Part shown: positions 1 through 14,380 of the stretch, in pieces
Layout: every line of letters begins with the position of its first letter
Numbering within the stretch: the first letter of the stretch is position 1
Assembly (NCBI GenBank): GCA_964016885.1
Contig: OZ024743.1
Span: 72,134,370 to 72,198,369 of the forward strand
Source: Eledone cirrhosa
Taxonomy: Eukaryota; Mollusca; Cephalopoda; Octopoda; Eledonidae
Direction of reading: 5' to 3'
Length of the DNA stretch: 64,000 bases
Program-made: the position numbers and the translations under genes
Notes under the pieces: model-generated
What the model was told of the DNA's origin: nothing
Databases searched by the model: none
What the model saw: the letters and a program-made list of their open reading frames with translations, nothing else

Positions 1-3000
1 ATACAGCTAGTTTCTACACATGCAGCTACTTTCTACACATACAGCTACTTTCTACACATACAGCTACTTTCTACACATACAGCTACTTTCTACACATACA
101 GCTACTTTCTACACATACAGCTACTTTCTACAGATACAGCTAGTTTCTACACATACAGCTACCTTCTACACATACAGCTGCTTTCTACACATACAGCTAC
201 TTTCTACACATACAGCTAGTTTCTACACATGCAGCTAGTTTCTACACATACAGCTACTTTCTACACATACAGCTACTTTCTACACATACAGCTAGTTTCT
301 ACACATACAGCTACTTTCTACACATACAGCTACTTTCTACACATACAGCTACTTTCTACAGATACAGCTAGTTTCTACACATACAGCTACCTTCTACACA
401 TACAGCTGCTTTCTACACATACAGCTACTTTCTACACATACAACTACTTTCGACACATACAGCTACTTTCTACACATACTGCTGCTTTCTACACATACAG
501 CTACTTTCTACACATACAGCTGCTTTCTACACATACAGCTGCTTTCTACACATACAGCTGCTTTCTACACATACAGCTGCTTTCTACACATGTAGCTACT
601 TTCTACACATACAGCTACTTTCTACACATGTAGCTACTTTCTACACATACAGCTACTTTCTACACATACAGCTACTTTCTACACATACAGCTACTTTCTA
701 CACATACAGCTAGTTTCTACACATACAGCTAGTTTCTACACATACAGCTGCTTTCTACACATACAGCTACTTTCTACACATACAGCTACTTTCTACACAT
801 ACAGCTAGTTTCTACACATGCAGCTAGTTTCTACACATACAGCTACTTTCTACACATACAGCTAGTTTCTACACATACAGCTAGTTTCTACACATACAGC
901 TACTTTCTACACATACAGCTAGTTTCTACACATACAGCTAGTTTCTACACATACAGCTACTTTTTACACATACAGCTGCTTTCTACACATACAGCTGCTT
1001 TCTACACATGTAGCTACTTTCTACACATACAGCTACTTTCTACACATACAGCTACCTTCTACACATACAGCTACTTTCTACAGATACAGCTACTTTCTAC
1101 ACATACAGCTACTTTCTACACATACAGCTACTTTCTACAAATAGAGCTAGTTTCTACACATACAGCTACTTTCTACACATACAGCTACTTTCTACAAATA
1201 GAGCTAGTTTCTACACATACAGCTACTTTCTACACATACAGTTGTTTTCTACACATACAGCTACTTTCTACACCTAGAGCTAGTTTCCACGCATACAGCT
1301 ACTTTCTACACATGCAGCTACTTTCTACACATGCAGCTACTTTCTACACATACAGCTACTTTCTACACATGCAGCTACTTTCTACACATACAGCTACTTT
1401 CTACACATACAGCTGCTTTCTACACCTAGAGCTAGTTTCCACGCATACAGCTACTTTCTACACACAGCTACTTTCTACACATACAGCTGCTTTCTACTCA
1501 TACAGATACTTTCTACACATACAGCTACTTTCTACACATACAGCTACTTTCTACACATGCAGCTACTTTCTACACATACATCTACTTTCTAAACATGCAG
1601 CTAGTTTCTACACATACAGCTACCTTCTACACATACAGCTACTTTCTACACATACAGCTACTTTCTACACATACAGCTACTTTCTACACATACAGCTACC
1701 TTCTACACATACAGCTACTTTCTACACATACAGCTACTTTCTACACATACAGCTACTTTCTACACACAGCTACTTTCTACACATACAGCTGCTTTCTACA
1801 CATACAGCTACTTTCTACACATACAGCTACTTTCTACACATACAGCAACTTTCTACAAATAGAGCTAGTTTCTACACATACAGCTACTTTCTACACATAC
1901 AGCTACTTTCTACACATGCAGCTACTTTCTACACATACAGCTACTTTCTACACATACAGCTACTTTCTACACATACAGCAACTTTCTACAAATAGAGCTA
2001 GTTTCTACACATACAGCTACTTTCTACACATACAGCTACTTTCTACACATACAGCTACTTTCTACACATACAGCTACTTTCTACACATACAGCTACTTTC
2101 TACACATACAGCTACTTTCTACACATACAGCTACTTTCTACACATACAGCTACTTTCTACACATACAGCTACTTTCTACACATACAGCTACTTTCTACAC
2201 ATACAGCTGCTTTCTACACATACAGCTGCTTTCTACACATACAGCTGCTTTCTACACATACAGCTGCTTTCTACACATACAGCTACTTTCTACACATACA
2301 GCTACTTTCTACACATACAGCAACTTTCTACAAATAGAGCTAGTTTCTACACATACAGCTACTTTCTACACATACAGCTACTTTCTACACATACAGCTAC
2401 TTTCTACACATACAGCTACTTTCTACACATACAGCTACTTTCTACACATACAGCTACTTTCTACACATACAGCTACTTTCTACACATACAGCTACTTTCT
2501 ACACATACAGCTACTTTCTACACATACAGCTACTTTCTACACACAGCTACTTTCTACACATACAGCTACTTTCTACACATACAGCTACTTTCTACACACA
2601 GCTACTTTCTACACATACAGCTACTTTCTACACATACAGCTACTTTCTACACATACAGCTACTTTCTACACATACAGCTACTTTCTACACATACAGCTAC
2701 TTTCTACACACAGCTACTTTCTACACATACAGCTACTTTCTACACATACAGCTACTTTCTACACATACAGCTACTTTCTACACATACAGCTACTTTCTAC
2801 ACATACAGCTACTTTCTACACACAACTACTTTCTACACATACAGCTACTTTCTACACATACAGCTACTTTCTACACATACAGCTACTTTCTACACATACA
2901 GCTACTTTCTACACATACAGCTACTTTCTACACACAGCTACTTTCTACACATACAGCTACTTTCTACACATACAGCTACTTTCTACACACAGCTACTTTC

Positions 3001-6000
3001 TACACATACAGCTGCTTTCTACACATACAGCTACTTTCTACACATACAGCTACTTTCTACACATACAGCTACTTTCTACACATACAGCAACTTTCTACAA
3101 ATAGAGCTAGTTTCTACACATACAGCTACTTTCTACACATACAGCTGCTTTCTACACATACAGCTACTTTCTACACATACAGCTACTTTCTACACACAGC
3201 TACTTTCTACACATACAGCTGCTTTCTACACATACAGCTACTTTCTACACATACAGCTACTTTCTACACATACAGCTACTTTCTACACATGCAGCTACTT
3301 TCTACACATACAGCTACTTTCTACACATACAGCTACTTTCTACACATACAGCAACTTTCTACACATACAGCTACTTTCTACACATACAGCTACTTTCTAC
3401 ACATGCAGCTACTTTCTACACATACAGCTACTTTCTACACATACAGCTACTTTCTACACATACAGCAACTTTCTACACATACAGCTACTTTCTACACATA
3501 CAGCAACTTTCTACACATACAGCTACTTTCTACACATACAGCAACTTTCTACAAATAGAGCTAGTTTCTACACATACAGCTACTTTCTACACATACAGCT
3601 ACTTTCTAAACATACAGCTACTTTCTACACATACAGCTACTTTCTACACATACAGCTACTTTCTACACATACAGCAACTTTCTACAAATAGAGCTACTTT
3701 CTACACATACAGCTAGTTTCTACACATACAGCTACTTTCTACACATACAGCTGCTTTCTAAACATACAGCTACTTTCTACACATACAGCTACTTTCTACA
3801 CATACAGCTACTTTCTACACATACAGCTACTTTCTACACATACAGCTACTTTCTACACACAGCTACTTTCTACACATACAGCTGCTTTCTACACATACAG
3901 CTACTTTCTACACATACAGCTACTTTCTACACATACAGCTACTTTCTACACATGCAGCTACTTTCTACACATACAGCTACTTTCTACACATACCGCTGCT
4001 TTCTACACATAGAGCTAGTTTCTACACATGCAGCTACTTTCTACACATACAGCTGCTTTCTACACATACAGCTACTTTCTACACATGCAGCTACTTTCTA
4101 CACATACAGCTGCTTTCTACACATACATCTACTTTCTACACATACAGCTACTTTCTACACATACAGCTACTTTCTACACATACAGCTACTTTATACACAT
4201 ACAGCTACTTTCTACACATGCAGCTACTTTATACACATACAGCTACTTTCTACACATACCGCTGCTTTCTACACATAGAGCTAGTTTCTACACATGCAGC
4301 TACTTTCTACACATACAGCTGCTTTCTACACATACATCTACTTTCTACACATACAGCTACTTTCTACACATACAGCTACTTTCTACACATACAGCTACTT
4401 TATACACATACAGCTACTTTCTACACATACAGCTACTTTATACACATACAGCTACTTTCTACACATACCGCTGCTTTCTACACATAGAGCTAGTTTCTAC
4501 ACATGCAGCTACTTTATACACATACAGCTACTTTCTACACATACAGCTACTTTATACACATACAGCTACTTTCTACACATACCGCTGCTTTCTACACATA
4601 CAGCTACTTTCTACACATGCAGCTACTTTCTACACATACAGCTGCTTTCTACACATACAGCTGCTTTCTACACATGCAGCTACTTTCTACAGATACAGCT
4701 ACTTTCTACACATGCAGCTACTTTATACACATACAGCTACTTTCTACACATACAGCTACTTTATACACATACAGCTACTTTCTACAGATACAGCTACTTT
4801 CTACACATACAGCTACTTTCTACACATACAGCTACTTTCTACACATGCAGCTACTTTCTACAGATACAGCTACTTTCTACACATAGAGCTAGTTTCTACA
4901 CATACCGCTGCTTTCTACACATACAGCTACTTTCTACACATACAGCTACTTTCTACACATACAGCTACTTTCTACACATACAGCTACTTTATACACATAC
5001 AGCTACTTTCTACACATACAGCTACTTTCCACACATACCGCTGCTTTCTACACATAGAGCTACTTTCTACACATACAGCTACTTTCTACACATACAGCTA
5101 CTTTCTACACATACAGCTACTTTCTACACATACAGCTGCTTTCTACACATACAGCTACTTTCTACACATACAGCTACTTTCTACACATACAGCTACTTTC
5201 TACACATGCAGCTACTTTCTACACATACAGCAGCTTTCTACACATACAGCTGCTTTCTACACATACAGCTGCTTTCTACACATACAGCAGCTTTCTACAC
5301 ATACAGCTGCTTTCTACACATACAGCTGCTTTCTACACATACAGCTGCTTTCTACACATACAGCTACTTTCTACACATACAGCTACTTTCTACACATGCA
5401 GCTACTTTCTTCACATACAGCTACTTTCTACACATACAGCTACTTTCTACACATGTAGCTAATTTCTACACATACAGCTACTTTCTACACATACAGCTAC
5501 TTTCTACACATACAGCTACTTTCTACACATGCAGCTACTTTCTTCACATACAGCTAGTCTCTACACATACAGCTACTTTCTACACATGCAGCTACTTTCT
5601 ACACATGTAGCTAGTTTCTACACATACAGCTAGTCTCTACACATACAGCTGCTCTCTACACATACAGCTACTTTCTACACATACAGCTACTTTCTACACA
5701 TACAGCTACTTTCTACACATACAGCTACTTTCTACACATACAGCTACTTTCTACACATACAGCTAGTTTCTACACATGCAGCTACTTTCTACACATACAG
5801 CTACTTTCTACACATACCGCTACTTTCTACTCATACAGCTACTTTCTAAACATGCAGCTAGTTTCTACACATACAGCTACTTTCTACACATGCAGCTACT
5901 TTCTACAAATACAGCTGCTTTCTACACATACAGCTGCTTTCTACACATACAGCTACTTTCTACACATACAGCTACTTTCTACACATGTAGCTACTTTCTA

Positions 6001-9000
6001 CACATACAGCTAGTTTCTACACATACAGCTACTTTCTACACATACAGCTACTTTCTACACATGCAGCTACTTTCTACACATACAGCTAGTTTCTACACAT
6101 ACAGCTACTTTCTACACATGTAGCTACTTTCTACACATACAGCTGCTTTCTACACATACAGCTACTTTCTACACATACAGCTACTTTCTACACGTACAGC
6201 TAGTTTCTACACATACAGCTACTTTCTACACATGTAGCTACTTTCTACAAATACAGCTGCTTTCTACACATACAGCTGCTTTCTACACATACATCTGCTT
6301 TCTACACATACAGCTGCTTTCTACACATACAGCTACTTTCTACACATAGAGCTAGTTTCTACACATACAGCTACTTTCTACACATACAGCTACTTTCGAC
6401 ACATACAGCTACTTTCTACACGTACAGCTACTTTCTACACATACAGCTACTTTCTACACATACAGCTACTTTCGACACATACAGCTACTTTCTACACGTA
6501 CAGCTACTTTCTACACATACAGCTGCTTTCTACACATACAGCTACTTTCTACACATACAGCTGCTTTCTACACATACAGCTACTTTATACACATACAGCT
6601 AGTTTCTACACATACAGCTAGTTTCTACACATACAGCTACTTTCTACACATACAGCTAGTTTCTACACATACAGCTACTTTCTACACATACAGCTACCTT
6701 CTACACATGTAGCTGCTTTCTACACATACAGCTACTTTCTACAGATACAGCTAGTTTCTACACATACAGCTACTTTCTACACATACAGCTGCTTTCTACA
6801 CATACAGCTACCTTCTACACATGTAGCTGCTTTCTACACATACAGCTACTTTCTACACATACAGCTAGTTTCTACACATACAGCTACTTTCTACACATAC
6901 AGCTGCTTTCTACACATACAGCTACTTTCTACACATACAGCTACTTTCTACACATACAGCTACATTCGACACATACAGCTACTTTCTACACATACAGCTA
7001 CCTTCTACACATGTAGCTGCTTTCTACACATACAGCTACTTTCTACACATACAGCTACTTTCTACACATACAGCTACTTTCTACACATACAGCTACTTTC
7101 TACACATACAGCTACTTTCTACACATACAGCTACTTTCTACACATACAGCTACTTTCGACACATACAGCTACTTTCTACACATGCAGCTACTTTCTACAC
7201 ATGCAGCTACTTTCTACACATACAGCTACTTTCTACACATACAGCTACTTTCTACACATACAGCTACTTTCTACACATACAGCTAGTTTCTACACATACA
7301 GCTGCTTTCTACACATACAGCTACTTTCTACACATACAGCTACTTTCTACACATACAGCTACTTTCTACACATACAGCTAGTTTCTACACATACAGCTAG
7401 TTTCTACACATACAGCTACTTTCTACACATACAGCTAGTTTCTACACATACAGCTACTTTCTACACATACAGCTAGTTTCTACACATACAGCTACTTTCT
7501 ACACATACAGCTACTTTCTACACATACAGCTACTTTCTACACATACAGCTACTTTCTACACATACAGCTACTTTCTACACATACAGCTAGTTTCTACACA
7601 TACAGCTACTTTCTACACGTACAGCTACTTTCTACACATACAGCTACTTTCTAAACATGCAGCTACTTTCTACACATACAGCTACTTTCTACACATACAG
7701 CTACTTTCTAAACATGCAGCTACTTTCTACACATACAGCTACTTTCTACACATACAGCTACTTTCTAAACATGCAGCTAGTTTCTACACATACAGCTACT
7801 TTCTACACATACAGCTACCTTCTACACATGTAGCTGCTTTCTACACATACAGCTGCTTTCTACACATACAGCTGCTTTCTACACATACAGCTGCTTTCTA
7901 CACATACAGCTAGTTTCTACACATACAGCTACTTTCTACACATGTAGCTAATTTCTACACATACAGCTAGTCTCTACACATACAGCTACTTTCTACACAT
8001 GCAGCTACTTTCTACACATACAGCTACTTTCTACACATACAGCTGCTTTCTACACATACAGCTACTTTCTACACATACAGCTGCTTTCTACACATACATC
8101 TACTTTCTACTCATACAGCTACTTTCTACACATACATCTACTTTCTACTCATACAGCTAGTTTCTACACATACAGCTACTTTCTACACATACAGCTACTT
8201 TCTACACATACAGCTGCTTTCTACACATACAGCTAGTTTCTACACATACAGCTACTTTCTACACATACAGCTACTTTCTACACATACAGCTACTTTCTAC
8301 ACATACAGCTACTTTCTACACATACAGCTGCTTTCTACACATACAGCTACTTTCTACACATACAGCTACTTTCTACACATACAGCTGCTTTCTACACATA
8401 CAGCTACTTTCTACACATACAGCTGCTTTCTACACATACAGCTACTTTCTACACATACAGCTGCTTTCTACACATGTAGCTACTTTCTACACATACAGCT
8501 ACTTTCTACACATGTAGCTACTTTCTACACATACTGCTGCTTTCTACACATACAGCTACTTTCTACACATACAGCTACTTTCTACACATACAGCTACTTT
8601 CTACACATACTGCTGCTTTCTACACATACAGCTACTTTCTACACATACAGCTACTTTCTACACATACAGCTACTTTCTACACATACTGCTGCTTTCTACA
8701 CATACAGCTGCTTTCTACACATACAGCTAGTTTCTACACATACATCTGCTTTCTACACATACAGCTGCTTTCTACACATGTAGCTACTTTCTACACATAC
8801 AGCTACTTTCTACACATGTAGCTACTTTCTACACATACTGCTGCTTTCTACACATACAGCTACTTTCTACACATACAGCTACTTTCTACACATACAGCTA
8901 CTTTCTACACATACTGCTGCTTTCTACACATACAGCTACTTTCTACACATACAGCTACTTTCTACACATACAGCTACTTTCTACACATACTGCTGCTTTC

Positions 9001-11179
9001 TACACATACAGCTGCTTTCTACACATACAGCTACTTTCTACACATACAGCTACTTTCTACACATACAGCTGCTTTCTACACATACAGCTACTTTCTACAC
9101 ATACAGCTACTTTCTACACATACAGCTGCTTTCTACACATGTAGCTACTTTCTACACATACAGCTACTTTCTACACATACAGCTACTTTCTACACATACA
9201 GCTACTTTCTACACATACAGCTACTTTCTACACATACAGCTACTTTCTACACATACTGCTGCTTTCTACACATACAGCTACTTTCTACACACACAGCTAC
9301 TTACTACACATACAGCTACTTTCTACACATACAGCTAGTTTCTACACATACATCTGCTTTCTACACATACAGCTAGTTTCTACACATACAGCTACTTTCT
9401 ACACATACAGCTACTTTCTACACATACAGCTACTTTCTACACATACAGCTAGTTTCTACACATACAGCTACTTTCTACACATACAGCTACTTTCTACACA
9501 TACAGCTGCTTTCTACACATACAGCTAGTTTCTACACATACAGCTACTTTCTACACATACAGCTACTTTCTACACATACAGCTACTTTCTACACATACAG
9601 CTAGTTTCTACACATACAGCTGCTTTCTACACATACAGCTACTTTCTACACATACAGCTGCTTTCTACACATACAGCTACTTTCTACACATACAGCTACT
9701 TTCTACACATACAGCTGCTTTCTACACATACAGCTAGTTTCTACACATACAGCTACTTTCTACACATACAGCTACTTTCTACACATACAGCTACTTTCTA
9801 CACATACAGCTAGTTTCTACACATACAGCTACTTTCTACACATACAGCTGCTTTCTACACATACAGCTACTTTCTACACATACAGCTACTTTCTACACAT
9901 AGAGCTACTTTCTACACATACAGCTACTTTCTACACATGCAGCTAGTTTCTACACATACAGATACTTTCTACACATACAGCTACTTTCTACACATACAGC
10001 TACTTTCTACACATACAGCTACTTTCTACACATACAGCTGCTTTCTACACATACAGCCACTTTCTACACATGCAGCTACTTTCTACACATACAGCTACTT
10101 TCTACACATACAGCTACTTTCTACACATACAGCTACTTTCTACACATACAGCTGCTTTCTACACATACAGCTACTTTCTACACATACAGCTACTTTCTAC
10201 ATATACAGCTACTTTCTACACATACAGCTACTTTCTACACATACAGCTACTTTCTACACATGCAGCTACTTTCTACACATGCAGCTACTTTCTACACATA
10301 CAGCTACTTTCTACACATACAGCTACTTTCTACACATACAGCTACTTTCTACACATACAGCTACTTTCTACACATACAGCTACTTTCTACACATACAGCT
10401 AGTTTCTACACATACAGCTACTTTCTACACATGTAGCTGCTTTCTACACATACAGCTACTTTCTACACATACAGCTACTTTCTACACATACAGCTAGTTT
10501 CTACACATACAGCTACTTTCTACACATACAGCTACTTTCTACACATACAGCTGCTTTCTACACATACAGCTACTTTCTACACATACAGCTACTTTCTACA
10601 CATACAGCTACTTTCTACACATACAGCTACTTTATACACATGTAGCTGCTTTCTACACATACAGCTACTTTCTACACATACAGCTACTTTCTACACATAC
10701 AGCTACTTTCTACACATACAGCTACTTTCTACACATGCAGCTACTTTCTACACATACAGCTAGTTTCTACACATACAGCTACTTTATACACATACAGCTA
10801 CTTTATACACATACAGCTACTTTCTACACATGCAGCTACTTTCTACACATGCAGCTAGTTTCTACACATACAGCTACTTTATACACATACAGCTACTTTA
10901 TACACATACAGCTGCTTTCTACACATACAGCTACTTTCTACACATGTAGCTAGTTTCTACACATACAGCTAGTTTCTACACATACAGCTACTTTCTACAC
11001 ATACAGCTACTTTCTACACATACAGCTACTTTCTACACATACAGCTGCTTTCTACACATACAGCTACTTTCTACACATACAGCTACTTTCTACACATACA
11101 GCTACTTTCTACATATAGAGCTGCTTTCTACACATACAGCTACTTTCTACACATACAGCTAGTTTCTACACATACAGCT
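1..11179 (+). repeat. 19-bp satellite array (about 590 tandem copies)
   Basis: The stretch is a head-to-tail array of a 19-bp unit with consensus TACAGCTACTTTCTACACA. It has no orientation switch and no foreign insertion. Units differ mostly at fixed positions: CTACT, CTGCT or CTAGT in the middle, and TACAG, TGCAG, TGTAG, TACCG, TACTG, TAGAG or TACAT at the start. A 17-bp variant lacks one AT (CACACAGC). It starts at base 1, so the true left edge is outside the window; the right edge is sharp, at the switch to CTCGTGGTATATAAG. Because 19 is not a multiple of three, the array reads open for long distances (up to about 700 codons) with a 19-residue periodic peptide. That is a by-product of the period and is not evidence for a protein. 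The base pattern does not match a telomere or CRISPR. I do not recognise a named satellite. Confidence 0.98.
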
Positions 11180-11310
11180 CGTGGTATATAAGAGAAAGAC
11201 TCATACTTATTACGGGAATGTCTGTATACATTAACATATTCGTATTATGTGCTCACATATGTATTTACATTAACGTGTACACACACACACAACACACAAA
11301 CAGACACACA

Positions 11311-11366
<56 letters not shown>

Positions 11367-11578
11367 AATGTGAATGTGAGTATATATTTGTATGCACACA
11401 CACACATATACATATATTAATGTGTATATGAGTATATCTTTTTATGCACACACACATATACATATATAAATGTGTATGTGAGTATACATTTGTATATACA
11501 CACATACATATATATATATATAATTGTGTATGAGTATATATTTGTATACACACACACATACATTCACAAATACAAGGT
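11180..11578. repeat. (AT)n tract and about 60-bp tandem repeat beside the satellite
   Basis: After about 130 bp of AT-rich sequence there is a CA-rich run, an (AT)n tract at about 11,313-11,363, and then four imperfect units at 11,366-11,575. Each unit reads roughly TGTGTATGTGAGTATA, then TTTGTAT, then a CA run and a short TA run. Spacing is about 50-62 bp. Open frames here are Tyr/Ile or Cys/Val low-complexity artefacts. Confidence 0.85.
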
Positions 11579-11860
11579 GAAGGCTTTTCTCGTTTTGTGT
11601 CAGAGCTCCGATACCATGGACCTGTGGTCAGAATGTCTCAGGAAAGAATCGGCGCAGTGAATTTAGTAGCGAAACCAACCGACAGGAGATCCAGGGGTAG
11701 ACCCCGAGCAAGATGGTTGGATAACAACCATGACCTCGGATCAATTGGAGATGGTTGCTTCTGACAGTAGCTGTGGGAAGTAGTGTTTGAAGACACTGGC
11801 GTCAACATCCTGTCCTGAATATGTGGGCGATGAAGATGTTACGTAATTATATCTTGGAAA
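11579..11860 (+). pseudogene. LINE fragment: C-terminal end of a non-LTR reverse transcriptase ORF
   Basis: The plus strand translates to a stretch containing YHGPVVRMSQERIGAV and then RRSRGRPRARWLDN. This matches the conserved tail of many non-LTR retrotransposon polyproteins, where a GHV-x-R-M segment is followed by a basic RGRPR-x-RW motif. Further on, EDTGVNILS resembles the usual last residues of such ORFs. The frame has stops and at least one shift after the RW motif, so this is a dead 5'-truncated copy. It begins immediately after the microsatellite and has no endonuclease or polymerase core. Assignment to a LINE clade is not possible from this length. Confidence 0.75.
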
Positions 11861-12985
11861 TAAATAGAAATATTTTCATCTTCAATTATTTCCATGTAGA
11901 TATTTCGTTTATCAAAATGCAAAAATCCTCATTTCTTATACTTGTTCATATATCAGTTAATATATGACGCGAATCCTGCCTTCAATGCAATCTATGTTAT
12001 TATTGACGACACGAATACACATATAAAATATAGTAAATTATATTTAGAACATTTTTTTATGTAAAGTAATATCCCAAATATTAGTGTTTAATATCAATGT
12101 TACAATTCGTGAAAACAATTTCATTTCCATCAAAATACAAGACACCCTAATCAGATCGATTCAAATCAATCAGAATATTGTCAAATGTTTAATTTAGTAC
12201 ATTTTCGACTTCATAGGCGGTATTTGTTGAGATCTTGTAAATATCGTGTTATAATGTGCCTTTCCTGAATTTTTCCTTATTTTGTTCTCCAATAAAACGA
12301 TTAATTTGCGTTTAATAATTGCTTCCTTTAAAAATGAGAGTACCAATATTAGATTATTGAACAGTCACCTCAGTCACTTCAATTTAATCTTATTTCGATG
12401 CATTAAGAACAAAACTGATTTTGTTGCTCTATGCTCGATCGAGAATGTTAAAAAACTCAACCAGCCAAACAAACAAACCACTAGTCATTATTACCATCGT
12501 AATTAAGATATTACATTTCTCACAAAGCCGTGCACATTTCAGCACTCTCCTTGTTCTAATTCACTCGGACATTGTATAAATGGTAGTTGTTGGTAGTCAA
12601 TTGTCGTCTGCAAATGGTGCATTAGTTTTATCTTATTTTCTTTGGCAATTATTTTTATTTATTTGACTGTCGTTATCTTCTCCCTACGATGTTGATTTGA
12701 TACAAAGATGAAAAGTCACTTATTAATTTAATGTTAAAACTAAACATGGAATAAAACCAAACTGGGTCAGGGCGATAAGTGAAAATCATATTATGGAATC
12801 AATTTACTGATTTCATAATTAATTGTAATGAATGATTGCTAATTGCTAACTACACTCGAGTGTGTAGTCAATCTACGGAAGTGGTTCGATAATCTGATAG
12901 GACTAAATCAGACCAAATAATAATTTTAACTATACAGGTATTTCTTCAGACTCTGACGATATAAATATGATTAATTAGCAATGAA
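11861..12985. other. AT-rich unique sequence, no gene seen
   Basis: About 1.1 kb of AT-rich sequence without a recognisable coding domain. A 74-codon frame at 12,282-12,506 has no family features and ordinary AT-rich composition. I see no promoter or RNA gene signature that I can support. Confidence 0.5.
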
Positions 12986-12989
12986 GATA

Positions 12990-13845
12990 AGGGCGTAGTG
13001 TTATTGTTGTTAGTGGTGTTGATGGTAGTAGTTCTGTTTGTATTGGTGGCAGTGGTGGTGGTGGTGGTGGTGGTGGTGGTGTTGGTGATGGTGGTGGTGG
13101 TGATGGTGGTGGTGTTGGTGGTGGTGGTGTTGGTGGTGGTGGTGTTGGTGGTAGTAGTAGTTCTGTTTGTCATGGTGGGGGTGGTGGTAGTAGCCGTATT
13201 TGTGGTGGTGTTGCTGGTGGTGTGGATGGTGTTGGTGGGGATGGTGGTGATGGTGGTGGTGGTGATGGTGGTGGTTGTGATGGTGGTGGTAATGGTGGCG
13301 GTGGTGGTTATGGTGGTGATTGTGGTGGTGATGTTGTTGGTGATGTTGGTTGTAGTGATGGTGTTAGTGATGGTGGTGGTGATGATGGTGGTGATGGTGG
13401 TGTTGTTGGTGGTGGTGATGGTGGTGGTGATGGTGGTGGTGATGATTGTGGTGGTGTTAGTGCTGGTGATGGTGGTGGTGTTGGTGCTGGTGATGGTGTT
13501 GGTGGGGGTGGTGGTGGGGGTGATGGTGTTGGTGGTGATGGTGGTGATGGTGGCTGTGATGGTAATGCTTGAGGTGGTGGTGGTGGTGGTGGTGGTGATG
13601 TTGGTTGTGGGGATGATGGTGGGACTGATGTTGGTTGTGGTGATGAAGGTGGTGGTAATACTGTTGATGTTGATGTTGGAGGTGATGATGCTGTTGGTGG
13701 ATGTGGAGATGGTGGTGATGGTGATGCTGGTTGTGGTGATGATGGTGATGTTGGTTGTGGTGATGATGGTGGTGGTGATGCTGGTTGTGATGATGATGGT
13801 TGTGGTGATATTGGTTGAGGTGATGATATTGGTGTTGACAATACT
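12990..13845 (+). repeat. imperfect (GGT/GAT) trinucleotide array, 850 bp
   Basis: The plus strand is almost entirely G and T in triplets GGT, GAT and GTT, for example long GGTGGTGGT runs at 13,050-13,150. Three frames in each direction stay open, giving poly-Val, poly-Gly/Asp, poly-Thr/Ile or Ser/Pro translations. These are composition artefacts. The G-rich strand has many closely spaced GG pairs and could form two-tetrad quadruplexes or an R-loop; this is inference. A shorter array of the complementary composition is at 47,770-48,045. Confidence 0.93.
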
Positions 13846-13989
13846 ATTATTTATCAATCAATCTGCCAAGCAGATATCCCACACAAAGTAGGATATCAGT
13901 GTTCAGGACAGAAACTACAAAATGAAATGGATGTAATGTACTGCAGATTAAAATGTAAAAAAATAAGAGAAGTATTGTGTGTTATTTTA

Positions 13990-14267
13990 GGTACTATAAT
14001 GCGAATATGGTTGCTGGTAAGGAAGTTTTCTTTGCAATAATGAGATCCTTGGTTCAATTCCATTGTGTGCTACCTTCAGCAAATGTTTTTACCGTGGCCT
14101 TAGATCCACCCAAACCATATAAGCTTTTAGCTTGTGTAACACGCTGTGACCCAGAGTTGACCAGCAGTACCACTTCTAGGGGTCAAAACTACCAAGGTCT
14201 ACCTCAACGGCCGATGATCCTGGAATTCTGTGTCTTTCGTTTGTACTTTAAAAAAAAAAAAAAAAAG
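13990..14267 (+). repeat. tRNA-derived SINE with poly-A tail
   Basis: The segment begins with a tRNA-like head (ATATGGTTGCTGGTAAG) and carries a perfect polymerase III box B, GGTTCAATTCC, at about 14,053. A block resembling the body of known octopus tRNA-derived SINEs follows (GTGCTACCTTCAGCAAATG, then a GGCCTTAGATCCACCCAAA-type segment). It ends in an A16 run at about 14,251. The tail and box B argue for a retroposed pol III transcript. Box A is weak. The family match is from general knowledge of cephalopod SINEs and was not searched. Confidence 0.6.
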
Positions 14268-14380
14268 TTTTTAAAGTCTTCTCTTTAAAAAAATGGTTTT
14301 CTTTTAGCGTTGTTTTCGTTCTTTCTCTTGTTGATTCTTTGTTAATTTTCTCAAGTTATATATATATATGAATATATATA

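Noticed and set aside
20..10953. Many open frames with periodic peptide MQLLSTHTATFYTYSYFLHI-like repeats
   Set aside because: They are translations of the 19-bp satellite; any phase gives the same peptide, and no start, domain or flanking gene structure supports a protein.
1..11179. CRISPR array or telomeric repeat
   Set aside because: There are no unique spacers between units, the unit is too short and contiguous for CRISPR, and the sequence is unlike any telomere motif; all other content is eukaryotic.
12946..13891. 300-codon frames on both strands (poly-Val, poly-Thr, Gly/Asp, Ser/Pro)
   Set aside because: Composition artefacts of the GGT/GAT triplet array; several frames open at once on both strands.
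14053..14063. Functional tRNA gene from the perfect box B
   Set aside because: No cloverleaf or acceptor stem can be formed and a SINE body and poly-A tail follow; same reasoning for the box B at 49.5 kb and the family 1 and 2 heads.
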